64,000 bases of DNA from the NCBI RefSeq assembly GCF_945859685.1, contig NC_079147.1, positions 307,704,485-307,768,484 on the forward strand, read 5' to 3'. The DNA is from Eupeodes corollae. Its lineage: Eukaryota > Arthropoda > Insecta > Diptera > Syrphidae. Positions 11,092 through 24,504 of the stretch are shown one piece after another. A program made the position numbers and the translations under genes. Position 1 is the first letter of the stretch. Every line of letters begins with the position of its first letter. The notes under the pieces are model-generated. The model was not told the DNA's origin and did no database searches. It was given only the letters and a program-made list of their open reading frames with translations.

Positions 11092-11320
11092 AGATCCTGG
11101 TTTTAATACCGGCTTTGGCCAAGGTTTTCCAGGTAATAAAACATAATTTAAATTTTCTTTCTGGAAAATAAAACCTTTCTTTTATTTCGTAAGTTTATTT
11201 GAAGACTAACTTTTCAGCTGCTGGTTTTGGTAAACTTGCAGTAAAAAGTTTCTTGGCGCCCACTATAATCAATTCGACTTGGAGAAATTCACCTCGTCGT
11301 ATTTCGATATCATTTTGATA
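11092..11320 (+). other. Possible exon pair with Gly-Phe-rich coding and a short intron
   Basis: The first segment, ending at about 11131, reads DPGFNTGFGQGFP. It is followed by GTAATA and, about 86 bp on, by a TTTTCAG acceptor. The joined frame then continues AAGFGKLAVKSFL and stays open to a TGA near 11315. The glycine-phenylalanine spacing and intron size would fit a small fly gene fragment. However, there is no start, the donor is not the GTAAGT consensus, and nothing upstream extends it. Weak evidence. Confidence 0.2.
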
Positions 11321-14300
11321 TCAATTTTATTTCAATTTAATTGATCACCTTGATTAATAAAATATTCACCTAATTCAATCTTTTCCGATCGATGATTAAA
11401 AGTTGTATAAAATATATTAAAGACAGACATCTTTTACAAGACCATATATCTTAGCTATCATAATTATGCACGAAAAAGTAATTGCATTTAAATGGCGCTA
11501 AATTTCAATATTTTTTTGTCACAACTTTTCTGAAATCATCTTAGACTACAAAAAAAAGAATCAAGTATTTTATCCAAAGGAAATTCCATGCTCAGTTTTA
11601 TCAAATGCAATAGCATAGACTACATTGACCTCTTTGCTCTCAAATCGCTTTTTAAGACCAATCTTGCCGTACATAAGTTCAAGTTTACATTCTATACCTC
11701 TCAAAACTTTATGTCAATATTCAAATGTCAACATTTTTGAATGCACAAATCAGACCGATAGTAATTTTTGTGCATTGGGTAGCTAGAAATAATCCCACTT
11801 GTCAACAAAATTAAGTTGTTTTTTTCTGCCACATAGACCAACAATACCTCTTCAAAGCAATCTGTTGTCCTTAATTGAAATATCATCTTAACGTTCTCCA
11901 AAAAAATCTCTCTGAAAATGTAAAAAATACATAATTATGATGTTTTTGAGTCTAGAATAAAATACAACAAGTAAAACCCGATTTATATTGAAAATCTTTG
12001 CACGGAATATCGAAGAAGGGGTTTTTAGATTTGGAAAATCATCACGAATTTTATTGAAACAAAAACTACTTCATGAATTAACATATTCTCAAAAAAGTCT
12101 ACTAAAAGTTTCTTTTTCGATTTAGAAAATGTTGTATCTCAAAAATCCGAAGTGATAGATTGATTTCGGATTTAAACTAAGGCCAGTAAAACCGCTAGAA
12201 AAAGTAAAATACATAACCTTGTTCATCAGTGTTATGAGTCCTAATTTGAAAAAAGTCACTCTCAGACTCGGATTTGAAGGAAAGTTTCGTACATATAATT
12301 TTCAGAATTTTCTATAGAATATAAGTTTTGTGCATTTGACTTTGACAGGAGCGAATATTTTATAAGCTTTTTTTATTATTTGATGCCTTCACAAAACAAT
12401 TCCCATTTATTAACATAACCTTTGAAACATTTTTTGAAAATGAATACAAACAAAAATGCATTCAAATCCAATCTCCTAAAAGAATGTTGTCCTACAAACT
12501 TTGAAATAATTTACTCTCTCGTCGACTGCAATGCATCGAATAGCATAACTATATGAAAAGAGGTCCTTTGTTTTATTATCCTGAGAACAAATTGATTTAT
12601 TACAGAAACACAAAAAAAGTACTTTTCTTCATTTGCATCTCTTGGCTTTTACATTATTTCAACTTTCTTCATTTAACTTTTCCAAAAAAAAATGCCCATT
12701 TACAAAAACGCATACAAAACTTACATCATCCTTTCTCGTTGTACATTTAGGATGTAAAATGTAGAATGTAGAAGTAGATATATCCTTTTTGGGGGCAAAG
12801 GCCAAAGATTAATGTTTTCAAAAGTTTCACCTCTTCTACAGAATTGTAGCTATCATTCTGTCTTTGCCTGCTTGCCTGTCTGAAAACTGTATTGTTCTAT
12901 ATAGATTTTTACTTCTCAAAGAATGCACAAATTTTAGGTCCTCTGATCCTTGGAAGTCAGAGTAAAAACAATTACATCAAGAAGTGAAAATAGCCAAAGT
13001 CATCTCGATATATTTACAGCCTAGAGTAAAAGTTTGCAAAAAACAAAGTTGTCCCAAAAAGCCAACAACTTTCAAAACACTGAATCAAAAAACTTTTATT
13101 GTCATGAGTGAAAAACGACGACGACAAAGAAATGGAAGGAAAATGGAAAAATTTTGTTCACTCCCGAAATGATCAATTATTCTTGCTGCAGGAGTTGAAG
13201 TCATTAAAAATGCTTACTTAACTTTTGAAAAAAAACAAGGAACATAAAGGTTTTTGGAGGTTGCTGAGATATGGAGTTCGGGACTTCGAAGGGGGAGCGA
13301 TACACTTCGAAACACAATGTTATCTGGAAGAAATGTTTGAGTAACTTTTTTCTTATTTTATTACCCGACGGATATAAATAGTAGAAATACGAACTCTAAA
13401 TGATAGATGGGGACAAAACTGCCGAGCAAGGACTAAAAAAGGGTAAGAGTGCGAATCCATTGTTGCGAATAATTGACGTTTAAGGCCTTGTCACGCATTG
13501 ACAGCTTAAGCCTATGGGGAAAACCCCTTTTTTTTGGAATTCAGGGTAGGAAAAGTCTTCTTTTTATTTATGGTATAAATGATGAAAAGCTAGAAATAAG
13601 TCCTTCATATACCAACCCCCATTTTACTTTACTCATAATTTTTTAAAATTGAATTTCAAATTTCTTATATTTTGTTCATACTTTTTTGTTTAGGAACTTC
13701 GCTTTTAGAATAAGCAATGAGATGTTTCAAGTGTAATTTGGACAAACTGTTGAGGTTTTGAAGAGAAAGAAAAACAGCAAACATGAAGTTTGATTTGATT
13801 TGGCTAATGGAGGGTTGGTAACATGCTACGTAAACGTGGCATTTATTATTTTTGTTCTTTCAATTATAATATCAGAGCGGTCGACATTGTTAACAAAAAA
13901 AAATACCTCCAAACTTTCGGTATTATTTTTCCTTGAGAAGGTACAATAAGGACGAATAAAAATTAAGTTATTAATCCAATTTTTTGATGCTTCTAGGAAG
14001 ACTATATAAGGTGAAAAAAGGACCAAATGAAGATGCTTTCATCAGAATTTCGGTAGCTACTCTGTTGTAACTTTGTGTGCTAAGCAAAAGAAAAGAAAAC
14101 TTTACATTATTTTATGTTTATACATATGTATCTATATTTAGACCATTTTAACGTTTATTTTTTTTCTTGGGCTTGAAACGTTTTAATTAAATCTATTGAA
14201 TGAGATAAGATACACAAAAGATGATGTAAGGACTGAGTATTTCAAGCTTCAAATTATCTTCTTTTTTGGGGCAGGTTACGTTATTTTCATAAAAAAATCA

Positions 14301-14984
14301 ATTTTAATATTCCCATATCATTTGTTTAGAGAAGAAATTTTTGATAGAAGTTATTAATTTTTCTTGCCTAACCTAAAATGTTAAAGCTAAATATTTCAAA
14401 AATAATGTATTTTAAATTTTGATTGGAAATAAAACAGAAAACCAGATATTTAATTTCCTTTATCATTTGCAGAAGAAGTCACAATTATTTACCTATAAGT
14501 ATGCCCAGACCAATTTGCTCATACCTGATAACTGTTGTTGGAAACAGTTAACATAATTTTTCAAGTAGGCCTCGTCAGACTATACAAAGGTTTGAATAGT
14601 CCACTGTTCCACAAGTGTTGGAAAATATCAATCTACTGTCTACTCTTCGATGAAATATCAAATTGGTACTCAGACGAATCTGATTCGTGAAATGTTTTTG
14701 ACGTGATAGATACTCTGATCCAAATATCGATACTGTTGGAAGTGAGATTTTGATAGCTGTTAAAACTTCTTTTGTAGCTGCACCAATTCAAGACAAAGAC
14801 ATTTTTTAGATAAAAGTAGCCCATAGGATGTTTATTTGAAAAGCATTTGAAGGTTTGAGTTTTGTTTTATGAATTATTAAATAATCAGAATGAAATATTT
14901 TACATAAGTGTTTTGAATTCAACGCTGCTCTAACAGGAATGTTATATTACCAGCTGGATAACGTCAAACATGACGATTTAGGAT

Positions 14985-15008
14985 TAATTGATGATAAAAC
15001 ATCAATTA
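14985..15008. repeat. Perfect inverted repeat (hairpin)
   Basis: TAATTGATG and its complement CATCAATTA are separated by a 6-base loop. A smaller CGTCA...TGACG pair lies about 20 bp upstream. AT-rich DNA often contains such structures, and no function is implied. Confidence 0.6.
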
Positions 15009-15915
15009 GACTTTATCAATAGAATGATGTTTTTGTTAATCACTATGGATGACGACAATGATGTGAAAAAATCCATTGATTCTCTTGTATCTGAAGATAA
15101 TCATCACCTAGCACTAATTTATGCACTTTTAAAAAAAGTGTTTTAATGTTAATTATGAAATTCAAAAAAATACTGACTTCTTGTCACAATGATTTGTCTG
15201 GTTGGAATAATTTTTAAAATACTAACGCTATGGTCTTTGGATTTAATTGTATTATGATGCTTGATTGTTTTCCTAAATCTGTTCCTCTTGAAATTGTAAA
15301 ATCCAGATATTTTGTTTTAGATTGGAACGATATTGAAATTAAAGGCCTTAGAAATCAAAGAACCAAGTCATGGTCAGTATACAAAACATCTCAAAGTAAA
15401 AATAATTTTAAAACTGTGTATGAGTCAAAAGATACTTAACCGAATTTTAAGTCAAAAGGAATCCAAAGTATTTTTGGAAGCTTATCTTCGTATGTATAAA
15501 AATGAATCGCAAAATGTGTTGGTTACCGCATACAACAACGCCTAAACCAATTTGGCCAATTTTTTTTTTTTTTTAATTTTCTTTAAAGTTCAAGAATGTT
15601 TTTTGCGGCGAGAAAAATTCCAATAATTGCCGGAAAAACCATAAAAACAGCCCTTTTCTTTTTGCCATACAAATGTTTTTTTTTTTATATAAAACGTAGA
15701 CGGCTTAGAGAATTTGACTTTAAGTCATATCAAATTAAAATAATAAAAAAAGAAGAAAAAAGGTTTGATGTCCATTTGCTGTTGTTTTTCTTGGAGTTTG
15801 CTTTTGTTAACTGATAAAATGGCTGAAACAAATCCGTATATCGTGTTTTATGCAGAGTGTTAGTGTTTGTTTAATTAGTGTTTAGTGACAAAATAATTTA
15901 TATTTATATTTAGGT

Positions 15916-17440
15916 AGAAGAACCCGAACTGCTACAAAACAATTTGAACTCGGTTTGCTCACACTGTAAGGCATTGAAATACAAAAACGAAGCTAAAGGA
16001 TTGTGTTGCGCAAATGACAACATTGGATCCACCACTAGTATCATTGTACTCATTGGTTTCAGGAATAGGAACAGATTCCATACACTTTTGAAACATGCAA
16101 CAATTGCTTTCAAATGACTTCAATGGGGGCAGAAAATGTAGTTCGGGAAAATTTCATGCCAACTTTCAAGGTATGTATTAAAGTAGTTATTCATAATTAT
16201 TTTTGCGAACAACATTTTCTATCACCTAAGTTGAATTGTTTATTGATAGATACAAGTTACATCTAAATATATAATTTTTAAGATCAAATATTAAAGTTTG
16301 ATCACTGACAATCCATAAATGTATAGGTACCCTATTTCTTATTTATTTTATTTTATAGTGTGTGGGTTTTTTTTTTTAAATGGAATTTGAAATCCAAATA
16401 TACAAAATCATTGATGAAATTTACAATAAAGCATTGCAACATTTCAAAGAACTCTGCAATGGCAAAGGTTTTACAGCATTATAAATTAATTGTTTGGGAT
16501 GAATGTACGATGGCACATACAAAATCTTTGGTGGTGTAATGATTTTATTAGCATTAGATTTTCGTCAAACATTGCCAGTGATTCATCGATCAACGGCAGG
16601 TGATGTAATCAATGCATGTCTAAAGCCCTCCAATTTGTGGAACCATGCCTAAGTACTTCATTTAAGCAAGAATATGCGTGTCAAGTTGCAAAATGACCAA
16701 TCTGGAAACATATTCTCTAAACAACTCATTGACATTGGTAATGGCAAATTCCCTTTAGACATGTTGACTGGCTGCATTAATTTTCCTCAAAGTTTTTGCT
16801 AGTTGACGCCTGGTTGGTTGAGCGAACATGTTATATAGGTTGCAAAAAACGTTGAATAAAATGAATTGAATATCAAAATTCAAAAAGAACAAATTACAGG
16901 CGAACCAAGGATATATAAATCAGTTGATTTGCTAGACTTACAAAGATGGTGTAGTCAACTATTCACCGGAATGTTTAAACTCGCTAGATTTGCCAGGATT
17001 CATAATGCCACCTCACAATCTTCAATTAAAGGTTGGATCAATAGTTATAGTGTTGTGAAATATCAACCAACCGCGTCTTTGCAACGCTACATGGTTAGCG
17101 ATACAAAAATTACTAAACAACGTGATAGGAGCAACTCAAGGAAAGTATAAAGGAGAAGATGTTCTTATTCCGCCCATCCCAATGATTCCAAGTGATGTGC
17201 CATTTGAGTTTAAACGACTACAGTTTCCAGTGCGGCTTGCTTTTGATATGACCATAAACAAGAACCAAGGACAATCATTAAGTGTTTGTGGTATTAATCT
17301 AGATCATGTTTCTCTCATGGTCAAATGTATGTTGTCTTTTCCCGTGTTGGAAAACCATCAGATTTGTTTGTCTATGCGCCAAGTAATTGACCATTCCAAA
17401 TCAGCACGGCTTTAGACATTTCGTGTATTGGCTTCAATCC
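15916..17440 (+). pseudogene. Helitron Rep/helicase relic
   Basis: Ordered plus-strand fragments match the Helitron transposase. Near 15925-16035 is a CSHCKALKYKNEAKGLCC zinc-finger-like segment from its N-terminal part. After a deletion, the Pif1-like helicase follows: VWDECTM (Walker B, about 16495), LDFRQTLPVIHRSTAGD (about 16560-16605), SKNMRVKLQNDQSGN and LIDIGNGKFPLD. Near 16870-16930 is the EPRIYKSVD block, then LPGFIMPPHNLQLKVG in another frame, and finally PFEFKRLQFPVRLAFDMTIN with KNQGQSLSV (about 17195-17290). Helitron proteins carry out rolling-circle transposition. At least five frameshifts or stops and the loss of the HUH Rep core make this copy inactive. Its termini were not found. 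Confidence 0.88.
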
Positions 17441-17474
17441 ATTAGATAGATTATTCTATGTACTTTTCAATAGT

Positions 17475-17700
17475 TGCTAATGAAACAGGTTCAAAGTTAA
17501 CTATGAAATTCCACAAGGAAGTCGTTTAGGACCTATTCTCTTTACTTTATTTTTAGACGATTACTTTCTCAAATTTGTTTCAATTTCTTATAATTGTGAA
17601 TCATGTTGTGAATTTTACTCGTTTTTTGAGTGGTGTGTTCGTAACTGTTTGCTTTTTAACATTGATAAACGCAAAACTACGAACTTTACGAATAAGCTTT
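17475..17700 (+). pseudogene. Non-LTR reverse transcriptase fragment (Jockey/R1-like)
   Basis: The translation FKVNYEIPQGSRLGPILFTLFLDD carries the PQGS-x-LGP-x-LF block of LINE RTs (written here in pieces: EIPQGSRLGPILF, then LFLDD). After a short jump it continues FFEWCVRNCLLFNIDKRKT, the thumb-side WC-x-x-N-x-L-x-x-N motif. The YADD box that should lie between them is absent, so a small deletion removed the catalytic centre. The fragment starts right after the Helitron relic and has no visible ends. Confidence 0.72.
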
Positions 17701-17720
17701 CTGTTATTTAATTAAATACT

Positions 17721-18989
17721 ATAGTATCATTATTACGTTTATATAAAATATCTGTACAATGGGTTCTTAATCGAAGGAAAATTGAAATGCTTACAATGCA
17801 TTAACCCAATAACTAATAAGGCTTATTCAATTTCTGACACTTTTGTAACTGTTCTGCTTTTTGTAACTTTTCTTTCGGTAATTCTAGAATACAATGTTAA
17901 CTTTTTGAAAAGCATATTTAAATTATTTAATTACTTTAATATTAAATCAATATTAACTTGTTTGAACATAGAGTGGAATTATCAAGTAAATAAAAATCAA
18001 CTTGTTTTGACAATTATTAGTGCATATAAAATGTAAAAGAATTCTGTTAAGTTTGTACTTATGTATGTGACTTTTAAATAAATAAAATAATTATAAAAAA
18101 TATAACAAATTTAAAGAAATTACCAACATTTTTACTTTTTATTAGCTCACAAATTTCATGTCATTTTATGTTTTTAATAATTTATGTCATATGTTTCCGG
18201 AGGTATATCTGCTCTTTTTATCGATAATACTTCAAACTTCTATCAACATAGACCAGAGATGTGAATTAAAACCAAACAAATATTTTAATCCAACGAAGCG
18301 GACAAGTCCGTTTCTTAAAATCATTCAGTCAAAAGCGTTTTGCTTAAAAAAGTGACCTATTTCTAACACAAACGATTTGCAATGACTTAAGGAATACAAA
18401 CTCACAAATTTTGCGTGTAGCGTTTAGCAAATCGCGGTTATGCTGGTACAGCTTTTGGCAATGTAGCCACACCTAACAGTTATTTTTTGATGTAATGACA
18501 TCTTAAGACTATAATGAGGTTTGTGGTTATTCCAAAAATAACAGTTCTGTTTGTTTACGTACCCGTTAAGCCAGATTAGAGCCTTAATGCTGAAGACGAT
18601 TTTCCAAAAAAAGGTTCTTTATAACACAAAATTTGAATTTTCTTATGGCCACAACTCGAGATAAGACTCGATATTTTCAAAAACGGGACGAGACTCAATA
18701 GTTTGAAAGCGAATTTTTGATATCTTATAATTTTGTGTTGCTAAAGAAGAATCGTTTATAAAGAATGTATAAATGTCTGAAAAAATCATTTGAACTTTTA
18801 CAAGTATTAAGAAACTGTTACACCGAGGACCTAAAAGATGATGCATTAATGCATACTCCAAATACAGATAATCATGAATTTAAAAATATTCAAGCTAAAT
18901 CTTTAAGTCAGGTGAACATTCAAAAGACTTATAGAATATGAATGGATTCAATTTTGAAATTTGTACAAAAGTTTCCTCAAATCAATTAT
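17721..18989. other. AT-rich DNA, no gene seen
   Basis: Very AT-rich. The longest frames are hydrophobic and Lys/Asn-rich, as expected from base composition. No RNA gene or repeat family was recognised. Confidence 0.45.
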
Positions 18990-19750
18990 CACACCATTTC
19001 CAAAACTTACTGTCATTAACTACAATTTGTTCTTTGACTATGAAAAACCTCTGGTTATTGAAGAAACTTTTCACTCTAAAAAAGGCACAAATGAAATAAT
19101 AATTACCCTTCAAAAAGCTGAAGATGAAAAGGCACAAGGTAAAGACAGAATTCGTAATGAGTGTTTTTAGAATGATGCGCGGATTTTTATTCATAAACTC
19201 AAAAACAACCTTTTGCAACCAACATTACGTCATTTTGCTTCAAAAATTCAGCTATTCTCCTTAATCAAAAGGAAGGAATTTATGAACGCTTTAGCCTCAA
19301 TACATTTTACGGGGTTCTAATTACTAGATAAGAATATTGGGTTGATGATAACAGCATATGAACAGACTTCCAAGCAGGAATAAATTGCAATTACTGTGGA
19401 CCAAACATTATAAGATCTATATTCAGTTGTTGTCGATTTTAAGGCAGCTTTCGACCTTGTGAATAGAAATATTGTTTATTGGTACAAGCTTACTGATACT
19501 GGTATTAAACAAGGATGCCTTTTGAGTTCCTTGGTGTTTGCATTGAGTATAAACGATATTGGCAAGTGTATTATGGCAGATACGATAAGGATCGTGCAAT
19601 AAATGTTCTTCCGTATGCAGACGATCCTATGATTCTTACAGAGACACCAACAAATTTAAAGCTTGCCCACATACTGCTTTTCATGCGGACCTTTCATAGG
19701 AACCCTCTGAAGCATTCGAGCAAAGGAAGACTGCTTTCATTTTATTCGTA
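18990..19750 (+). pseudogene. Decayed LINE reverse transcriptase relic
   Basis: The segment begins with a pre-RT-like stretch, ITLQKAEDEKAQGKDRI (19105-19150). It then shows DFKAAFDLVNRNIVY (motif A with the catalytic Asp, about 19435-19480), IKQGCLLSSLVFALSIND (motif B region, about 19505-19555) and LPYADDPMILTETPTNLK (motif C with YADD intact, about 19610-19660). These lie in different frames with stops between them. The DFKAAFDLVNR wording is shared with the minus-strand element at 40.4-42.3 kb, so the two probably belong to the same or sister families. Confidence 0.75.
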
Positions 19751-19759
19751 TTTGTCCAG

Positions 19760-20580
19760 TATTCAACACCAAAGACAATATTTTTTCGAGATAACAGTTT
19801 TCAAAACGCGTAGGTTTTTTAGATTACATACAAATGTATTTCAAAATTCGATATGTTAAAAAACTGGTTAACATTTTATAACGATATTCAAATGTGAAAA
19901 GTAAGTAGTAAAATATTTCAAAAAAATAAATACAAAATCCAAGCCACTAAAATTAAAGAACTTTCCAGCTACTAATTCCGCACTTATACACCAACAAGAT
20001 CGTCTCCATCCTTTGACTTCATATAATCCTTTCTGATCCTTAGAACTTCTATATCTTGTATATGTTTTCTGATAAATCCCCCACATGAACATTAGAATCC
20101 AATTTAAATTGCTTTCAAAACTATAGATTTTATTGCCGAACCGTTTTACCCTGCTCGTTAGGACCTTAATTTCTTTCCATTCGAAACACCACACACAAAC
20201 TCAAACAGAAATCGTTGGAAAAGAAAGTTCCTGACTAAGCAGCAGTATAGCAGTAGTTAAACTTTGATAAATAGTCTCGTGTTGTATACAACCCTCATTA
20301 TCGGCCAAACTTATCGTCGTTGTATCTATGGATCCGTAAAATATACTCACATAATATCTATCTATACATCCAGTATAGAAAACATCTATATATTTCCTTT
20401 TTTATGCATATAATAGAACACCAGAATATCAAGTGCTCGCAGGGTAATTTCATCCTTATTATCCTTTCGAAATCCATAAAATTTTCAATTTACCATACCG
20501 TTAGTCCCTTTTTCCAGTTCCAGGACATACATATATGAATATACACCCAAAATGCTATTTTAACCATTATTTGAACACGA
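19760..20580. other. AT-rich DNA, no gene seen
   Basis: No coding or RNA signal is supported here. Confidence 0.4.
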
Positions 20581-23180
20581 GAAAAGAAGAATGAAAAAAA
20601 AAGAATCAAAAAGAATCAGCAAAAGCAGAAAAAGGACGAAAAAGAGTAAAACACAGCAACCACCTTTTTCATTGTTCATTTCAGCTCAGTGGCGAAGGCA
20701 GAGGCTCGGGTAGAGGACGAGGTAGTAGGCGGCAAGCAGGCAACCAGGCAGAGTTAGAGCTTATCCCAAGCATCTGCATTCATTTGATGTTGCCCGAAAT
20801 ACTTACTATACTATTACCCAGGCACCATTACCCCGGGAACGCTGCCGCTTGCACAAGCTTCAACTTCAAACCCCTGCCAAACCAAACCCAGACTCCCATC
20901 CATTCCCATCATCGCATTTATAAAACCAAAAAAGGGATCATGGGCAATCGCCTTTCTCTCACATAACAGTGAATTATTGTGAAATGGACTTTGGTAAAAG
21001 CTGCTCTTGTTCCCGAGTGCTTCTTTTGTTCGAGCTTGATGGGGTTGAGCCTGAGCGTAAGGCCGATGAGAAAGCGAGGGGTTGTTGCTAAAAAGCGGTT
21101 GAATGGATCTGGCACTAAGTTCAAAGATGGATTTATTTCGGAGCTGAATAAGGCTTACGTCCCTCTTTACATTGCACCGCACTGCACCGCTCCAATATCC
21201 AACGCAAAGCACCCTGCAGTAGGATTCTGAGTAATCTTACCACTAAAGGTACACTCCCTGTGAGGTCCTGCAGGCAATTTTATAGCAATGCAGGTGAAAC
21301 GAAACGACAAACAATGCTTACCGTCCACAAAGTAGGTACAAACCATCATCATTTCCAGAGTTGTACCTTACCTACCTCTGTACATAAAGGTTGCGAACAA
21401 TATTCTACTCTGTAGGTATATGAAACGTAAACGAACAACTCCTCCGAGCTGCAAGCTAAAGTGCCTCCTCTCGTTTAATACTTCTTCGGTTTCGGTTTTG
21501 TTGTTCGATGTTTGGTTTTTTTTTGTGTTCCGAAGGACGCGACGGACGGACGGACCTTTCAAAATGAGTTTCGTTATCAAAATACCGTACAATAAAGATT
21601 TGGCTCTGTTTTTGTGGTAATGGCGATGTTGGTAATGGTCGTGGTGAACTGTTATTACAGGAAATTGCATTTGCACAAACAATTTTCGAATTGATGATGT
21701 TGTTCAGCAAGAGTGTAAGAGTACTGGCTTTAAACGGATACGCCAGGACGACCAGGTGGGTTGGTATTGGGATTGGGATTGAGAGGAACTGAACTGAGCT
21801 GAGCTGAGCTGAACTGAACAGTACCACAACTTTATCTGGGAGCTCTAGCGAAATCCTTTTGAATAAAACAAAGCCGCACTGTAAAGAAGACGAAAGTAGG
21901 TATACAGTCGTATAGTTAGCCCCTGGAAGCACCATATCATGTTTTTGTGTTTCTTTTTTTTAAGACCCTTTTGGGAAGCACTTCTCTCCATCAGCACTTT
22001 TGTTAGGGTTTTGAATGAAGCATTTGTGTATTTGTATCGCCGAAACCGACGAGACGTACTTTTACTACCATACCGACCGAATCGACCGACATGAGCAGAA
22101 TTTTACATAAGATTTTTCAATTAAAAGTGCTTCAAGGATTTACATGTTCGCTGAGTCTACCACACACCCTTCCTATTTATTCGATAGTCTACCTGCATGC
22201 CTTGCCTTGGGTCCTGCTCCTGTTTTCTTATATTTGCACAAAAAGTCAGACAGGAGATCAACAACAAAAGTCTTGGCTGTCTGTCTCGGTTCGGTTCGGC
22301 TCGACTCTGCTCTGGCTGTGTTTTGTTTGTTTGGATGCATTTCTTTTGAGATTGAAAAGATTCCACCGGAAACAAAACACTTTGCGCCTTGATTTAACTT
22401 ATTTTTTTTTTTGACTTCACTTTCTACATTTTTTGACAAACAAAATATGAGAGGGCGAAGGACTCAACTCAACTTGACTCGACTCGAAGCTAAAAGTAGG
22501 CAAGGCGAGGTGTCGACGCATAGGAGAGATGGGAAAATATGAATTTATGATGGCTCCAAGGAGGCATTTTCCTCGGTGAGGATATTTTCTCTATATCCTG
22601 TCTGGGCTGTCGACCTTCTGTATACTCGTCGTCGTCCTGTTCGTGTTCGTGTCGTGTCGTTTCGGTGAGAATAGAACATCTTCTTCTTCGCCAGTCACAT
22701 AAATTAAAATAGTGCTTTTTTCTTCTTCTTCATTCTTCATCTTGTTATTTTTTTCTTCTTCATCATCTCGTCCTCAGAAAACACTTTTTTCCTGAGCTTC
22801 CATTGTAAAAAGAAGGAATTGACGGGAGAAAATTCATTTCCGGTCCAAAGGCAAAGTGGGGTGATGGAATGTGGGTTGAAATATAACATTTTGTAAGTCA
22901 TCGTTTCGTTTTGATTTTTATTTTGGGTTTTGTGTGAAGTTATAATATATTAAGTGACGTTGGCATTTGATGAAGCAAACTCATATATTGGAAAATGTCT
23001 GTTCTTCTGTTGGAACCTAATAACAAAAAGGACTAGGTCAGCATTTTTTGTGTTTTGTGTGCTGCCAGACTTTCAGGCTAAAATGATTTATTCGTTGAGT
23101 TTTGTGTCTTTTTGGTATTTTTTTTTCTTAAACCAAAAACCAAGCGGTCATGGTCTTGGTCATGTCAAACTCTGAAAACT
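20580..23180. other. GC-balanced, low-transposon block, possible regulatory or intronic DNA
   Basis: Compared with its flanks this block has fewer homopolymer runs and no recognised mobile element. It contains short repeats such as GAGCT runs (about 21783-21820), CGTCGTC patches (about 22630-22660) and TTCTTC runs (22680-22770). Frames overlap on both strands (for example 20814-21212 and 21456-21935 minus, 22091-22414 plus) but none has domain-like content or conserved motifs. A polypyrimidine tract plus CAG near 20685 resembles a splice acceptor, yet the following sequence is quickly closed by stops. In flies such blocks are often conserved non-coding DNA; that is inference here. Confidence 0.35.
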
Positions 23181-23639
23181 TTAGTAGAATTTAAACTTTA
23201 TTTTTGTATCAAACATCCAATAAAAAGAAATACACATCACATAGAAGATTTCAAGGGAATGTAACAGTGCAACATCCATAACTTTTTACAAGATTAAATT
23301 TTATCAGTGCTTAAACCTCATTTAAAAAATATAAATGTTTTTAAGAAAATAAACTTAAAAATAGGCGGAGAAATTTCTTGCTCTGATACTTTCTAATTGA
23401 TGCAACCAAAATTGTTCAAAAAACATTTCATGCGACAAGTTAATTTTTGTATTCAAAGAAATTGAAGATAACAAAAAAAAATTTAACTTTAAGCTGTCTT
23501 CTATGGCAACAAGCAAATTCGAGAGGTTGCATCAATATAATAGGAACATTAAGTTTCTAAAGGTCGCAAGGAATAATCTTGGCTTTAGAAAGGAGATGAC
23601 GGTGTACATAAGTTAATTTTAGTTTTTTAAGCGTAGGTA
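23180..23639. other. AT-rich DNA, no gene seen
   Basis: No supported feature. Confidence 0.4.
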
Positions 23640-24245
23640 CTAATATCGGAACCATTGTTGTTTAATATTTTTCTATAAGACTTTCCTCTTTCAGACCCCA
23701 TTTCGGATGAAACTGGATCTTTGCATTATGCTCATGAAGCACTGATATTGGCAAAATATTACCAAATTTGAGAGTAGGCTTTTACTCATAGAAAATTATT
23801 TTAAAAGAAGTGAAAGTGAAAGAGAGCAAATTGTTAAGCCTAAATTTAAATAACGTCGATATTCGAATACGAACGGAAAAAAGTTTTTAGGAATATATTT
23901 TTAAAATAATAACTCTTAAGAAGTTGAGGTGTGTATTAGGGTCATAAAAAACTTTATTCAATTCGAAATCTATGTTAAAAAAAAACTAAAATTCGGATGT
24001 ACACAACGATTATTAGACAGATCTTGAAATACGGTTTTATACTTGGTTTACAATTCTACCTAGTGCAGCAAAAGAACTAGACATTTTTAACGGAAAATAT
24101 TGAGATTTTTCTGTGGAATGTTTAGAAAGCCAAATAAGAAGTGGTTTTCAATCAAAACAATATACGAAGCAACTTACGTTACACCATTAATGAAGTACAA
24201 TATAGATCTGCTTCTTAAAAAAAGGAACGAATAAGTCTCTATTCA
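23640..24245 (+). pseudogene. Decayed Jockey-like LINE RT relic
   Basis: A PLLFNIFL-like block (about 23655-23680) is followed by DETGSLHYAHEALILAKYY, where YAHE stands at the position of the catalytic YADD. Further on come IIRQILKYGF (about 24000-24035) and RKILRFFCGMF with RKPNKKWFSI and YEATYVTPLMKYNIDLLLK (about 24085-24220). This order and spacing are those of the RT palm, thumb and C-terminal region of Jockey-type elements. Two of the four YADD positions are changed and frames shift repeatedly, so it is an old dead copy. Confidence 0.6.
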
Positions 24246-24504
24246 AATCCTTAATGGACTTAAATTCGAACGACAGATTAGTTGATAAATATTATATATC
24301 ACTATTTAATATTTTTAACGTCGGGACATTTGCCCATTTTAGACCAGATACAAACTTTAAAGTTCCTTTTATGAAAGGGTTTCCGCTTTTGATTATAGAG
24401 GATACAATTGCTAACATAGAATTTTGTAGGATACTTAACGTTATAGTTATCCTTACAAATAAAACGTTATATCAAGTGGACTTCTTAAATTGTAGTTTTA
24501 GCTG

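Larger units (their letters stand above)
10782..15909. other. Long AT-rich stretch without a supported gene
   Basis: This stretch holds many short frames without protein character. Two local items are reported separately: an exon-like Gly-Phe segment pair at 11092-11320, and a 9-bp perfect hairpin at 14985-15008. A 69-codon frame at 15230-15439 has mixed amino-acid content and could be LINE-derived, but no diagnostic motif was found. Confidence 0.45.

Noticed and set aside
11254..11262. TGGCGCCCA, as in a tRNA-Lys primer-binding site of LTR retroelements
   Set aside because: Only 9 bases match, the following bases diverge from tRNA-Lys, and no LTR or gag-pol sequence is present.
20814..22439. 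Overlapping frames of 70-159 codons on both strands in the 20.8-22.4 kb block
   Set aside because: They overlap each other in several frames, have no conserved motifs, are rich in simple-repeat amino acids, and lack a convincing splice or start context.
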